DNA of 41,203 nt from Candidatus Amesbacteria bacterium GW2011_GWC1_47_15 (GCA_001001375.1 LCNU01000008.1:1-41203); one strand, 5' to 3'; shown: positions 1-8,649, counted from the first letter of the stretch. A program made the numbers and translations. Notes: a model not told the origin generated them from the letters alone.

Positions 1-108
1 TGGCAATTGCCGGACAGAAATAAATGGTTGGGTTACATGTTTGGAGGTTTGTACGCCAGATGGTGTATAGGAATGATGTTAAAAAGCGTAAGAGAGAGGT
101 TCGGATAA
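1..108 (+). CDS. Partial CDS, C-terminal 35 residues, unknown
   Basis: Frame 1 is open from the first base of the window to a TAA at 106-108, and the other two plus frames close earlier. The fragment is rich in aromatic and basic residues (for example GGLYARWCIGMM) and ends 38 nt before the response regulator start. It may be the tail of a gene lying mostly outside the window. The family is not recognisable from so short a piece, and a 35-codon open frame can arise by chance. Confidence 0.35.
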   Translation, partial: WQLPDRNKWLGYMFGGLYARWCIGMMLKSVRERFG

Positions 109-146
109 CTGTAAAAGATGAAGTTTGGGCCATAAAGAATTAAAAT

Positions 147-824
147 ATGAAGGTGAGACTTTTGGTAGTCGAGGATGAGGAGAATTTACGCGATTCAATA
201 AAAAGAGGCCTGAAAGAGGCGGGATATGCCGTGGACGGAACCGGAGACGGAGAAGAAGGGCTGCACTTGGCGGAAAACGAACCTTATGACTGCATAGTGC
301 TGGATATAATGCTGCCGAATCTGAACGGATTGGATTTATGCAGACGTATCAGGGAAAAAAATATCAGGACACCGGTCCTGATGCTGACTGCCAAGAATTC
401 TATAGAAGACATTACAACCGGTCTGGACAGCGGAGCGGACGATTACCTGACAAAACCTTTTTCATTTGCAGAGTTGAAATCCCGGATAGCGGCGCTGATA
501 CGCAGAGGCCAGCCTGAAACCTCAATGATTCTGAAAGTCGCCGACCTGGTAATGGATCCGGTAAAACATACCGTCTACCGGAGAAATAATAAAATAGACC
601 TGACACCAAAGGAGTTTTCCATTTTGGAATACATGCTGCGGCACAAAAACGAGGCTGTAACCAGAACTATGATTATAGAACACATATGGGATATAAATTA
701 TGATTCCATGAGCAATGTGGTGGACGTATTTATAGCTACTCTACGGAAAAAAATTGACAAAAACTCAAAAAGCAAACTTATCCTAACCATTCACGGTGTG
801 GGATTTAAAATTTCCGATAAATGA
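147..824 (+). CDS. OmpR/PhoB-family response regulator
   Basis: This is a DNA-binding response regulator of 225 aa, the usual family length. The receiver domain (about 1-118) has the acidic pair E9/D10, the phospho-acceptor Asp53 in VLDIMLP, the switch Thr81 in LTAK and Lys103 in TKPF. A winged-helix trans_reg_C domain follows (about 130-223; DLTPKEFSILEYML, then the recognition region NVVDVFIATLRKKI). The stop TGA overlaps an ATG (ATGA at 821-824), the usual coupling to a partner kinase, which follows. The copper operon downstream and the repeat at 2032-2051 suggest it is a copper or envelope-stress regulator of the CusR/CopR/PmrA type. The signal itself is inferred. No clear promoter is visible in the 38 nt upstream. 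Confidence 0.95.
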   Translation: MKVRLLVVEDEENLRDSIKRGLKEAGYAVDGTGDGEEGLHLAENEPYDCIVLDIMLPNLNGLDLCRRIREKNIRTPVLMLTAKNSIEDITTGLDSGADDYLTKPFSFAELKSRIAALIRRGQPETSMILKVADLVMDPVKHTVYRRNNKIDLTPKEFSILEYMLRHKNEAVTRTMIIEHIWDINYDSMSNVVDVFIATLRKKIDKNSKSKLILTIHGVGFKISDK

Positions 825-884
825 CAAAAATATTCAGCCTATTCTGAAAATACCTTAAGAGCGAGTTTTGAATCCATACCCGGA

Positions 885-2039
885 ATGATAATCGCAATCA
901 CCGATGCAAGCGGGCAAATCCGGGTATCCTCCTCACTATCATCTGAGGATTTAAACACCCTAAGCGACGTGGTAAAAACCCAAAAATCTATTAAAGACCC
1001 CTTTTTTTCGAGTAAAAAATTAAGTAATTCAAATTTCCGGTTGGGGGTAATTCCGCTTACGGGTGAAAACACTCAATCCCTGATAATCGTAGGGCACCCG
1101 ACAGATGTGATCGACCATGCTATGTCTCGCCTTTTGGCAACTCTTTTTGTAGTAACCGGGCTGGTTTGGATCCCGGCAGCAGCCGGCGGGTGGATTGCGG
1201 CCAAAAGCGCGCTTAAACCTGTAAAATCCCTTTCCGAAAAAATGAAAAAAATAGACAGCGGGAATTTGAAAGACAGATTGGAAATAAAAGAAACAGGAGA
1301 CGAAATTGAAGAATTGTCCCACAGTTTTAACTATCTGCTTTCAAGGCTGGAAGAGTCATTTGACAGAGAGAGGCAGTTTATCGCAGACATAGCCCACGAG
1401 CTAAAGACTCCGCTGACTATTATCAGATCGTCCATGGAGGTGGTCCTCGGAAAAAACAGGAGCAATAATGATTACAGACAAACCATGGAAGAAACCGTGA
1501 GGGTGGTTGACAGATTGTCCGGTGTCGTAAACGACGTATTGGAACTGGCCAGATCAAAAACAGAACAGGACAGTAATCTTTTCAAAACGGCAGATTTGAC
1601 CTCAGTCGTAAGAGATATAAGCGAGCTGACAGAAAAACTGGCAGTGAGTAAACGGATAAGCGTAAGCCAAAAGATAACATCGGGAGTAACCATACCGGGA
1701 GAAAGACAAAAATTGTTCAGAGCGCTGTTTAACCTGGCCGACAACGCTGTGAAATATACCCCAGCGTCAGGCAAAATCGGAATCCGCCTGGAGAAGGAAA
1801 AAGACCATGCTCTCTTTGAGATAAGCAACACCGGAAAAGGGATCCAACCTGCTGAACTGCCAAACATTTTCAACAGGTTTTACCAGGGGACAGGAGACAG
1901 AGATACTCAAGGATCAGGATTAGGACTGGCTATCTGCAAATCTATAATTGAAGCCCATAAAGGGAAAATAAGTGTATTTAGCCAGCCGGGAAAGACGACT
2001 GTTTTTAAAATCCACCTTCCGCTCACCAAACATTCTTAA
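885..2039 (+). CDS. Sensor histidine kinase, apparently N-terminally truncated
   Basis: This is the membrane sensor kinase paired with the preceding regulator. Visible domains are an extracytoplasmic segment (about 1-70), one transmembrane helix (about 74-98), a HAMP linker (about 100-155), a HisKA domain with H171 in IAHELKTPL, and an HATPase domain with the N box LADNAVKYTP, G1 box NTGKGI, F box FNRFYQG and G2 box GSGLGLAI. The first membrane helix expected before the sensor segment is missing. The natural start ATG at 821, overlapping the regulator stop, encodes only MTKIFSLF before a TGA at 845. The kinase frame is open back to 825 but has no ATG, GTG or TTG before 885. The catalytic core is intact, so the lesion affects only the sensor end. 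It may be a real mutation, an assembly error or an unusual start. Confidence 0.88.
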   Translation: MIIAITDASGQIRVSSSLSSEDLNTLSDVVKTQKSIKDPFFSSKKLSNSNFRLGVIPLTGENTQSLIIVGHPTDVIDHAMSRLLATLFVVTGLVWIPAAAGGWIAAKSALKPVKSLSEKMKKIDSGNLKDRLEIKETGDEIEELSHSFNYLLSRLEESFDRERQFIADIAHELKTPLTIIRSSMEVVLGKNRSNNDYRQTMEETVRVVDRLSGVVNDVLELARSKTEQDSNLFKTADLTSVVRDISELTEKLAVSKRISVSQKITSGVTIPGERQKLFRALFNLADNAVKYTPASGKIGIRLEKEKDHALFEISNTGKGIQPAELPNIFNRFYQGTGDRDTQGSGLGLAICKSIIEAHKGKISVFSQPGKTTVFKIHLPLTKHS

Positions 2040-2051
2040 TAAATTCTTAAT
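2032..2051 (+). promoter_or_regulatory. Direct repeat ATTCTTAAT x2, 11-bp period (candidate response-regulator operator)
   Basis: ATTCTTAAT occurs at 2032-2040 and again at 2043-2051, giving CTTAAT-N5-CTTAAT. OmpR/PhoB-family regulators bind tandem half-sites with an 11-bp period, and the half-site resembles the PmrA/QseB box (YTTAAK-N5-YTTAAK). The second copy ends 10 bp before the -10 hexamer at 2062, the position used by class II activators of this family. The kinase stop codon lies inside the first copy. A palindrome TTTAC-A-GTAAA (2055-2065) follows. The operator role is inferred. Confidence 0.6.
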
Positions 2052-2061
2052 TAATTTACAG

Positions 2062-2067
2062 TAAACT
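2062..2067 (+). promoter_or_regulatory. -10 element TAAACT of the copper operon
   Basis: TAAACT is followed by 7 nt and then the ATG at 2075. There is no Shine-Dalgarno and no good -35 hexamer, which fits an activator-dependent promoter making a leaderless transcript. Confidence 0.5.
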
Positions 2068-2074
2068 AAGCCTT

Positions 2075-3745
2075 ATGCCTTCGTGCCGAGTTTTTATAAA
2101 AGGGATGCACTGCAGATCCTGCGAACTGCTGGTCGAAGATGAACTATTGAAGGTAAAGGGTGTGGAAAAAGCCACCGTAAACCATATGAAAGCCAAGGCT
2201 GAGCTGCAATACAGCGGGCCTCTGGATAAAAACGGCATAGAACGGGCAGTGAAAAATGCCGGGTATAAACTGGGGGTGGAAAAGACAAGAATATTTTCGA
2301 ACAATCCGGCAGATTATAAAGACCTGGGGATAGCAGTATTTATCGCCGCAGTGCTGTACCTGGCAGCAAGACAACTTGGAATTTTTAATTTGGGGGGTAA
2401 CACAGGAAGCAACCCGACAGGACTGGGAGCGGTATTTATCATCGGACTGACGGCCGGTGTATCCACCTGCATGGCACTTGTCGGCGGACTGGTCCTGGGT
2501 GCGGCGGCTAATTTTGCCAAAAAACACCCGGACAGCACGGGAATCCAAAAATTCAAACCGCATTTGTTTTTCAATGCAGGAAGAATTGCAGGGTATTTAA
2601 TTTTCGGAGCGATCATCGGATATCTGGGATCCGTCTTTCAGTTGTCCGTGTCTATCCTGGGACTGTTGACAGCAGCGGCGGGTCTGGCGATGCTGATTTT
2701 GGGCGGACAACTGATTGAAATTCTACCTTTTTTGAAAAAAGTGTCGTTTTCCCTGCCGGCCGGTATTGCCAGAAAAATGGGAATTCAACAGCAGGCTGAA
2801 ACGGAATACAGCCATACAAATTCAGCGGTAATGGGAGCAATGACTTTTTTTCTGCCATGCGGTTTTACCCAGGCGATGCAGCTTTTTGCCATGTCCACCG
2901 GGAACCCTATCCAGGGGGCGATGATTATGGGAGTATTTGCATTGGGAACAGCGCCGGGACTACTGGGGGTAGGAGGAATGTCCGCTGCGGTAAAAGGCTA
3001 CGCCGGGAAGTTGTTTTTTAAAACTGCGGGTGTCGCGGTAATCATGCTCGCCTTTTTTAACCTGGCAAACGGATTGAACCTGCTGGGGATAAATCCTGTC
3101 CAGGGATTTTCCCAAAGGGCGGCGGCCAGTTCCACGGATGATCCCAACGTAAAGCTAGTATCCGGGATGCAGGAAGTCAGAATGAATCAATTGGCTAATG
3201 GTTATTCGCCAAATAAATTTACGATAAAGAAAGGTATACCCGTCCGCTGGATAATTAACTCCAAAGACAGCAATACCTGTGCATCAAGCATTCTGGCAAG
3301 CAAGATCGGGGTAAGAAAAACCCTGACACCAGGTGAAAATATAATAGATTTTCTGCCGGAGGAAGCGGGGACGATCAGATTTACCTGCAGTATGGGAATG
3401 TATAGCGGAAGTTTTGAAGTGGTGGGTGACCAGGCTATACCTACACCTGCCGGCACGGGTGAGACCGGCAATACGAAGATATTAAAGGCGGTTTATACAA
3501 CTTCGGATGATATCGACCCCAACACATTTACGGTAAACGAGGGCGATAAAGCCCGGCTGGAAATTGAAGCCAGAGACAGCGGTTACGGATGTATGGGGAG
3601 TGTGACTATTCCGGGACTTTCTGACCAGGTCGAAGTATTTGAGGCGGGAGAAACATTGAAACTTGATTTTACGGCCGATAAACCGGGCAGGTATCCGATC
3701 ACCTGCGGTATGGGTATACCCAGGGGAGTGATAGAAGTCATATGA
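2075..3745 (+). CDS. HMA - DsbD/TauE-like membrane - double cupredoxin fusion protein, copper handling
   Basis: This is a three-part copper protein of 556 aa. Residues 1-68 form a heavy-metal-associated domain with MHCRSC (Cys13, Cys16). Residues about 83-350 form a polytopic membrane unit of the DsbD_2/UreH or TauE/SafE type, with conserved cysteines in VSTCMALVGG and FLPCGFTQ. The C-terminal part holds two cupredoxin-like beta domains (about 360-465 and 470-556). Both end in matching TC(S/G)MGM/I metal-ligand motifs and carry an extra upstream Cys (NTCASS, GYGCMGS). The likely role is to take copper at the cytoplasmic HMA domain, pass electrons or metal through the membrane part, and bind it outside on the cupredoxins. 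It is the first gene of the operon and overlaps the next by ATGA. The architecture is visible; the route of copper is inferred. Confidence 0.85.
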   Translation: MPSCRVFIKGMHCRSCELLVEDELLKVKGVEKATVNHMKAKAELQYSGPLDKNGIERAVKNAGYKLGVEKTRIFSNNPADYKDLGIAVFIAAVLYLAARQLGIFNLGGNTGSNPTGLGAVFIIGLTAGVSTCMALVGGLVLGAAANFAKKHPDSTGIQKFKPHLFFNAGRIAGYLIFGAIIGYLGSVFQLSVSILGLLTAAAGLAMLILGGQLIEILPFLKKVSFSLPAGIARKMGIQQQAETEYSHTNSAVMGAMTFFLPCGFTQAMQLFAMSTGNPIQGAMIMGVFALGTAPGLLGVGGMSAAVKGYAGKLFFKTAGVAVIMLAFFNLANGLNLLGINPVQGFSQRAAASSTDDPNVKLVSGMQEVRMNQLANGYSPNKFTIKKGIPVRWIINSKDSNTCASSILASKIGVRKTLTPGENIIDFLPEEAGTIRFTCSMGMYSGSFEVVGDQAIPTPAGTGETGNTKILKAVYTTSDDIDPNTFTVNEGDKARLEIEARDSGYGCMGSVTIPGLSDQVEVFEAGETLKLDFTADKPGRYPITCGMGIPRGVIEVI

Positions 3746-3948
3746 TTACCACCCTGAATATTTCCGGACTACACTGCCCGGCGTGTGAAAAACTGACGGA
3801 AAAAAGGATCTTTGCTATTTCCGGAGTTAAAACCGTGAGGGTAAACTCGAACAACGGAAAAGCCGTGATTGAAGCGGACAGAAATCTCGATGATACAGAA
3901 ATTAACCAAGTATTAACAGGACTTCCATATCATGCGAAAAATAACTAA
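3742..3948 (+). CDS. copZ: CopZ-like HMA metallochaperone
   Basis: This is a single heavy-metal-associated domain of 68 aa, the usual size of CopZ/Atx1 copper chaperones. The metal site is GLHCPACEK (Cys12, Cys15), and the beta-alpha-beta-beta-alpha-beta pattern can be followed to the end. CPAC differs from the more usual MxCxxC because a Leu replaces the Met. The gene overlaps the upstream fusion gene by 4 nt (ATGA) and the downstream ATPase by 17 nt, so translation is probably coupled. It would deliver Cu(I) to the HMA domains of CopA. The symbol is given by family resemblance. Confidence 0.85.
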   Translation: MITTLNISGLHCPACEKLTEKRIFAISGVKTVRVNSNNGKAVIEADRNLDDTEINQVLTGLPYHAKNN

Positions 3949-6900
3949 CAGCGATAAAATTTATGATTTTCAGGTTGACGGTATGCACTGCCAGTCCTGT
4001 GAAACGCTGATAACAGAAGAGCTTTCTAGTATAAAGGGTATCAGCAATATATCCGTAGACCATAAAACTGGAAAAGTGAGCCTGAAAATGAACGGGGCTG
4101 CAACAGCCGAGCAAATTGCCCAGGCGGTAATTCGGGCAGGGTACAAGGCAAAAATCGATTCCCCGACGGCTGTATCCGCTCCCTACCCCCTGCCCTCTTC
4201 ACTGGGTATCGAAGGTAGGTTAAAAAAAGACACAAGTGGTGAATATATTTTTAAAGGCAAGTTGACTGTAAACGGGGAAAATGAATTTGAAGACGGCAGT
4301 CTGGCTGCGGCCAGCAGAAGAGTATCTCTGGATATTTACGGCATGCATTGCAGTTCCTGCGCAGGCCTAATCGAAAAACAGCTGAAGAAGACCCCGGGAG
4401 TGACTACGGCGGGTGTGAATTTCGCTGCTGAAAAAGCCAGCATAGTGTACACAGGAAACAATGAATCAGAATTGATCGCTGCAATAGAAAAATTAGGATA
4501 CAAGGCCGCTTTTACAATGGCCGAAGATTCGACGGTTCAAACAGCAAGACAGGAATCTGAGATCAGGCGCCAACTGAAAATATTTTTGTTCAGCCTCGTC
4601 CTTTCCTCTCCGATGATCTATTTCATGATGATGGACTTTTTTCCCGCGTTATACGCGTCTTCCACACTATTTCCCTTTGTGGGGATTGTTTCGGCAATAT
4701 TGGCCACTCCGGTACAGTTTATTGCCGGACGCGGGTTTTATAAGGGCACCTGGTCCGCACTGCGGATGAAAACTTTTAATATGGACAGCCTGATTGCCAT
4801 CGGCACGTCCGTGGCATATTTTTACAGCCTGGTAAACCTGACAGGACATTACCTGAGATACGGAACAATTTTGGGTATCGGAGGAGCTAAAGTCCCGGAA
4901 TTGTATTTTGAGACTGCAGCTTTTTTGATAACTTTTGTTATCCTGGGTAAATATCTTGAGGCTAAAGCTAAAGGACGCACCTCTGAGGCGATTAAAAAGC
5001 TGATGGGACTTTCGGCTAAAACAGCCCGAGTCAAACGCGGTGAATTTACAACCGACATACCTATAGAGGAAGTAGTCAAAAACGACATAGTTATAGTCCG
5101 CCCGGGAGAAAAAGTCCCAGTGGACGGGGTAATAATTAAAGGCATGTCCTCCATTGATGAGTCCATGATAACCGGCGAAAGCCTGCCTTTAGAAAAAAAC
5201 GACGGAGACCATGTGATCGGAGGCACTATTAATAAAACCGGAAGTTTTGAATTTCAGGCAACCCGGGTAGGAGCGGAGACAACCCTCTCCCAGATAATCC
5301 GTCTGGTGGAAGAGGCCCAGGGATCCAAGGCCCCGATACAAGCGTTTGCGGATAAAATTTCCGCCAAATTTGTACCAGCTGTAATCATACTGGCACTTGC
5401 GACTTTCGGAATATGGTTTTTCCTGTTGGGAGCTTCTTTGGCCTTTTCCCTGATGGCTTTCACTGCAGTTATAGTCATTGCCTGCCCTTGTGCGCTGGGA
5501 CTGGCTACACCTACAGCTATCATGGTAGGGACGGGAAAGGGAGCGGAAAATGGAATATTGGTCAAAGGCGGTGAACCGCTGGAAGCTGCAGGGAAAATCA
5601 AGACAATTATTTTCGACAAGACCGGGACGATCACAAAAGGCAAGCCGGAGGTAACAGACATAGTCCCGGTAAGCGACCAGGTAAATTATAACCGTCTTTT
5701 GCAGATAGCAGCCAGTATGGAGAAACAGTCCGAACACCCTCTGGCTGAGGCAATTTATATGCACGCACAGTCATTGAACTCAAACTTGCTGACTGTAGAT
5801 GGTTTTGAAGCTATTCCCGGACACGGAGTAAGGGGAACTATAGACGGAGAAACATATTATTTCGGAAACACCCGTCTGGCCTCGCGAATAGCCGAAACCG
5901 GCCAATACGAATGGCAAATCCGACAACTGGAGGAGCAGGGCAAGACTGTAATGCTTTTGACTGACCAGAAACAAATTTTGGGATTGATCGGAGTGGCTGA
6001 TACGGTCAAAGAGACTTCCAAAGAGGCTATAGAGAAACTGCAAAAACGGGGAATTGAAGTGTGGATGATAACCGGAGATAACGAGAGAACAGCCCGGGCT
6101 ATAGCCGGACAGGTCGGGATTAGCAACGTGATGGCCAACGTCCTTCCTCAGGATAAGGCAAATGAAGTAAAAAGGCTGCAGAGTGCCGGAAAACGTGTAG
6201 CCATGGTCGGCGATGGTATAAACGACGCGCCTGCGCTGGCTCAAGCAGACCTGGGAATAGCCATGGGGTCCGGGACTGACGCGGCTATGGAAACAGGCGG
6301 AATTGTAATTATGAAAAGCGACCTGAGGGACGTACCGGCGGCGTTTGACCTGTCTGCTGAAACGATGAACAAAATAAAACAGAACATGTTTTTTGCCCTG
6401 TTTTACAATGTCATGGGTATCCCGGTCGCCGCCCGGATGTTTGCCTTTGCGGGGCTGGTACTCAAGCCGGAACTGGCCGGTTTGGCTATGGCCTTAAGCT
6501 CGATTTCGGTAGTGGGAAATTCGCTGCTTCTGCGCGGCTTCCGGCCGGGAAGAAAGAATTATATTTCTTCGCTAGCACCGGTCGTAATGGTTATCATTTT
6601 TACCATAATATTTTTAACTTTTGCCCGCTTCAGTTCCGGTATGGCTGAAGCAGCGGATATGACAATTGAGGCAAACAACGAAATGCAGCCGGAAAACCCT
6701 CAGGTATTTATGCTGAGCGCACCAGACGGAATAGACAAAAAATTCATCCGGGTGGAAGGAGCATTACCGGAAAATCTGAAAGGCGAAATCCCTTCGGACG
6801 GGTTTGCCCCCGTGTATATCGGAAATAAAAAATATCTGCCGGTATATCTGGGGGCCAAAGAGGCCAAAGTAATGATGGAGGAAAATATATTCGAAAAAGA

Positions 6901-7021
6901 AGGCGATCTGATCCCCCAATTTTTCGGCAACGATTTGATAGTCTCAATGATCCTGCCGGAAACCGGCACTGGATTGGACGAGTACCATATCGTGGGAGAA
7001 GAGTTTAGAAAACCTGAATAA
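3932..7021 (+). CDS. copA: Copper-translocating P1B-type ATPase with C-terminal extension
   Basis: This is a Cu(I)-exporting P1B-1 ATPase of 1029 aa, longer than the usual 750-850. There are two N-terminal HMA domains (MHCQSC, Cys20/Cys23; MHCSSC, Cys140/Cys143) joined by a linker of about 55 residues. Further motifs are the actuator TGES at 414-417, the membrane copper site CPC at 518-520, the phosphorylation site DKTGT with Asp562, the P1B SEHPLAEA motif and the hinge GDGINDAPA from G760. The last membrane helices contain the N and S residues expected for Cu(I) ([30 protein letters not shown]). After these comes an extra hydrophobic helix (about 888-905) and a soluble tail of about 120 residues that I do not recognise and that has no HMA or Cys motif. 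Operon context supports copper efflux. Confidence 0.95.
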   Translation: MRKITNSDKIYDFQVDGMHCQSCETLITEELSSIKGISNISVDHKTGKVSLKMNGAATAEQIAQAVIRAGYKAKIDSPTAVSAPYPLPSSLGIEGRLKKDTSGEYIFKGKLTVNGENEFEDGSLAAASRRVSLDIYGMHCSSCAGLIEKQLKKTPGVTTAGVNFAAEKASIVYTGNNESELIAAIEKLGYKAAFTMAEDSTVQTARQESEIRRQLKIFLFSLVLSSPMIYFMMMDFFPALYASSTLFPFVGIVSAILATPVQFIAGRGFYKGTWSALRMKTFNMDSLIAIGTSVAYFYSLVNLTGHYLRYGTILGIGGAKVPELYFETAAFLITFVILGKYLEAKAKGRTSEAIKKLMGLSAKTARVKRGEFTTDIPIEEVVKNDIVIVRPGEKVPVDGVIIKGMSSIDESMITGESLPLEKNDGDHVIGGTINKTGSFEFQATRVGAETTLSQIIRLVEEAQGSKAPIQAFADKISAKFVPAVIILALATFGIWFFLLGASLAFSLMAFTAVIVIACPCALGLATPTAIMVGTGKGAENGILVKGGEPLEAAGKIKTIIFDKTGTITKGKPEVTDIVPVSDQVNYNRLLQIAASMEKQSEHPLAEAIYMHAQSLNSNLLTVDGFEAIPGHGVRGTIDGETYYFGNTRLASRIAETGQYEWQIRQLEEQGKTVMLLTDQKQILGLIGVADTVKETSKEAIEKLQKRGIEVWMITGDNERTARAIAGQVGISNVMANVLPQDKANEVKRLQSAGKRVAMVGDGINDAPALAQADLGIAMGSGTDAAMETGGIVIMKSDLRDVPAAFDLSAETMNKIKQNMFFALFYNVMGIPVAARMFAFAGLVLKPELAGLAMALSSISVVGNSLLLRGFRPGRKNYISSLAPVVMVIIFTIIFLTFARFSSGMAEAADMTIEANNEMQPENPQVFMLSAPDGIDKKFIRVEGALPENLKGEIPSDGFAPVYIGNKKYLPVYLGAKEAKVMMEENIFEKEGDLIPQFFGNDLIVSMILPETGTGLDEYHIVGEEFRKPE

Positions 7022-7030
7022 GATGAAATT

Positions 7031-7525
7031 ATGGTTTTAAAGTATAAACCCCGGAAATGGGAATATTTTGTACTTAATTTCAGTTTTTATCTGAAGAATA
7101 AGTTTTTTTGGCTGGGGTTATTAACGATCAATCTTTACGCCAGCTATTTATTCCGGGAGCAGTTACCATCGGGTGTTTTTGATACAGCGGTAGTATTTAT
7201 CGGTTCCCTATTATATTTTACGGCCATAACATTTGTATTTTTGGCGGTATTCATGGCGGTGAAAATTTATAATTTCGGGACTGCCTTTAATGAAACCCAT
7301 GAGTTCCGGCTGGATAATTACGGGGTAACATTAATAAGCCAAAATATAACCACCTCTATAAATTGGAATGGGTTTAAAAGGATTTATGAAACACGCAGTG
7401 CCTATTGGTTTCAGATCCAAAACAATTTGGGGCCGCAATTGTATATTCCAAAGCGGCTTTTTAATCAGGTAGCGAGAGAACACATAAAAAAAATAATCCA
7501 GGAAAATACGGATTTTAAATTGTGA
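7031..7525 (+). CDS. YcxB-like two-helix membrane protein
   Basis: This is a 164-aa protein with two N-terminal hydrophobic helices (about 25-45 and 55-80) and a C-terminal soluble domain (about 95-160). The soluble domain resembles the YcxB-like family (EFRLDNYGVTL... INWNGFKRIYET... YIPKRLF). The function of that family is unknown. It follows copA by 9 nt and may be the last gene of the copper operon, although TAAGAT ends 6 nt before its ATG and could be a separate -10. Its stop codon overlaps the 3' end of the convergent tRNA-Glu gene by 3 nt. Confidence 0.75.
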   Translation: MVLKYKPRKWEYFVLNFSFYLKNKFFWLGLLTINLYASYLFREQLPSGVFDTAVVFIGSLLYFTAITFVFLAVFMAVKIYNFGTAFNETHEFRLDNYGVTLISQNITTSINWNGFKRIYETRSAYWFQIQNNLGPQLYIPKRLFNQVAREHIKKIIQENTDFKL

Positions 7526-7596
7526 CCCCGGAGGGAATCGAACCCTCGATTTCCTGGATGAAAGCCAGGCGTCCTAGGCCGCTAGACGACGGGGCC
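7523..7596 (-). tRNA. tRNA-Glu (anticodon TTC)
   Basis: On the minus strand a full cloverleaf is readable. The acceptor GGCCCCG pairs with CGGGGTC, allowing one G-U pair. The anticodon stem CCTGG/CCAGG encloses loop CTTTCAT with anticodon TTC, and the T arm is GAGGG TTCGATT CCCTC. CCA is not encoded. The 3' base overlaps the stop codon of the convergent YcxB-like gene. Confidence 0.95.
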
Positions 7597-7606
7597 AAAC
7601 TATCTT

Positions 7607-7612
7607 ATTTTA
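7607..7612 (-). promoter_or_regulatory. -10 element TAAAAT of tRNA-Glu
   Basis: TAAAAT on the minus strand ends 10 nt before the mature 5' end of tRNA-Glu. The same 10-11 nt spacing is seen for tRNA-Lys, tRNA-Asp and tRNA-Gly, implying precursor leaders of only a few nucleotides. Confidence 0.55.
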
Positions 7613-7625
7613 CCGTATTTAATGT

Positions 7626-8321
7626 TTAGGAAAAAGCCCTCAACCTGTGCATACTGTCTACTGCCTGCTGTAAATCTTCTTGTTCCATGACTACCACTCC
7701 GGGCCATTGCGACAACACATCAACCAACTCCTTCCAAATACCAACTCCCAATGCACAGGCACAATCCCGGTATGGCCGATTCCATGAAGTCCGGTCTTCT
7801 ATATGGATTATGTCCTTGTCCGGCCTTAAAGAACCTATGGTTTTAAGCACAAAATCAATAAGTTTTTTTTGACCTACCTTGTTTACAGGATATACGGACC
7901 TGCCATAATCATATGCGAAAAATGCACCATCCAGCCTCGATTGTTTAATAGTATCTTCAATGTGGCTAGGATCATGTTTTCCTGTAACTGAGTTTTCCCA
8001 CCCCATAACTGCCCCTTTAATATCGGGGAGAGTTTTTGCAGGAAGATGGTGAATCAGCATTTTTGTTCCGGGGTGCTTCCCGGTAATGCTTATTGCGGCG
8101 GTTAAATCCTCCAGTGTCATTACATTTGGTAAGTGAACTATCAGTCCTAACCTGGCAACAGATAGATTTTTCAGCGCCTCAATTATATAAGCGGTCTCCT
8201 GATATCTAATATCCAAATACAACTGCGCTCCGTCAAATCCAAAGTCTTTTGCGGCCTTTATTGTTTCCAGACCGTCAAAACCAGGAGACAAAGCTGAACT
8301 TGCTAAATAAACTTCAGACAC
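7626..8321 (-). CDS. TIM-barrel-like protein (xylose isomerase/sugar epimerase-like), function unknown
   Basis: The ORF track starts at 8429, but the first 36 residues look non-coding. A consensus TATAAT ends exactly 6 nt before an in-frame GTG at 8321, so I take that as the start (231 aa). The N-terminus SEVYLASSALSPGF... GFDGAQLYLD and the later strands LIVHLP, MLIHHLP, FFAYDYG, IIHIEDR and VVMEQED alternate with helices. This resembles a beta/alpha barrel of the AP-endonuclease-2/sugar phosphate isomerase type with His, Glu and Asp residues at strand ends. The substrate is unknown. The fold call is a reading of pattern only. Confidence 0.55.
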   Translation of the reverse strand: MSEVYLASSALSPGFDGLETIKAAKDFGFDGAQLYLDIRYQETAYIIEALKNLSVARLGLIVHLPNVMTLEDLTAAISITGKHPGTKMLIHHLPAKTLPDIKGAVMGWENSVTGKHDPSHIEDTIKQSRLDGAFFAYDYGRSVYPVNKVGQKKLIDFVLKTIGSLRPDKDIIHIEDRTSWNRPYRDCACALGVGIWKELVDVLSQWPGVVVMEQEDLQQAVDSMHRLRAFS

Positions 8322-8327
8322 GGTTAA

Positions 8328-8333
8328 ATTATA
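8328..8333 (-). promoter_or_regulatory. -10 element TATAAT of the TIM-barrel-like gene
   Basis: A perfect TATAAT on the minus strand is followed by TTAACC and then GTG at 8321. The 6-nt gap puts transcription start at or next to the start codon, which predicts a leaderless mRNA and decides the start. Confidence 0.65.
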
Positions 8334-8352
8334 CCATCGTAGACCTATAATT

Positions 8353-8615
8353 ATGGTCTGGTTTGTATTACTGCTAATTATCGACCTATTGGTATCTCTA
8401 TTCGCATACGGGAAAATAATTAATAACAAAAATTATTACGGCCTGACCCCTTGGCTGAAACAGCTTTCGGGTCTAAACAAAAACCCTCCTGAAAGACAAA
8501 AAACCTGCACAGGATTTTCGGCGGTGAAGCGGAATGGTTTGTTTACCAAGTGATCTGGCAGTGCGTATTGGTAATTTCTCTTGTAACCTCTATTATTCTG
8601 GAGAAACGTATTTAG
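8353..8615 (+). pseudogene. Two-helix membrane protein split by a frameshift at an A6 run
   Basis: Frame 1 from ATG 8353 encodes a hydrophobic helix (WFVLLLIIDLLVSLFAYG) and then a basic linker (LKQLSGLNKNPPERQK) up to the six adenines at 8498-8503. It then runs into an unconvincing tail ending at 8553. From the A run, frame 0 encodes a sensible continuation (NLHRIFGGEAEWFVYQ) and a second hydrophobic helix (CVLVISLVTSIILEKRI), stopping at TAG 8613-8615. Joined, they give a small protein with two membrane helices. This could be a mutated gene, a homopolymer sequencing error or slippage on Lys codons. The family is not recognised. Without this reading, 8322-8665 would hold only promoters. Confidence 0.45.
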
Positions 8616-8649
8616 CTTCAAAAGTATGGATTGACGTCCCAGATAAGGG

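Noticed and set aside
5189-5764. Minus-strand ORF of 191 aa inside copA
   Set aside because: It is a shadow of the ATPase gene. It has no recognisable motif, start signal or promoter, while the plus frame carries all catalytic motifs.
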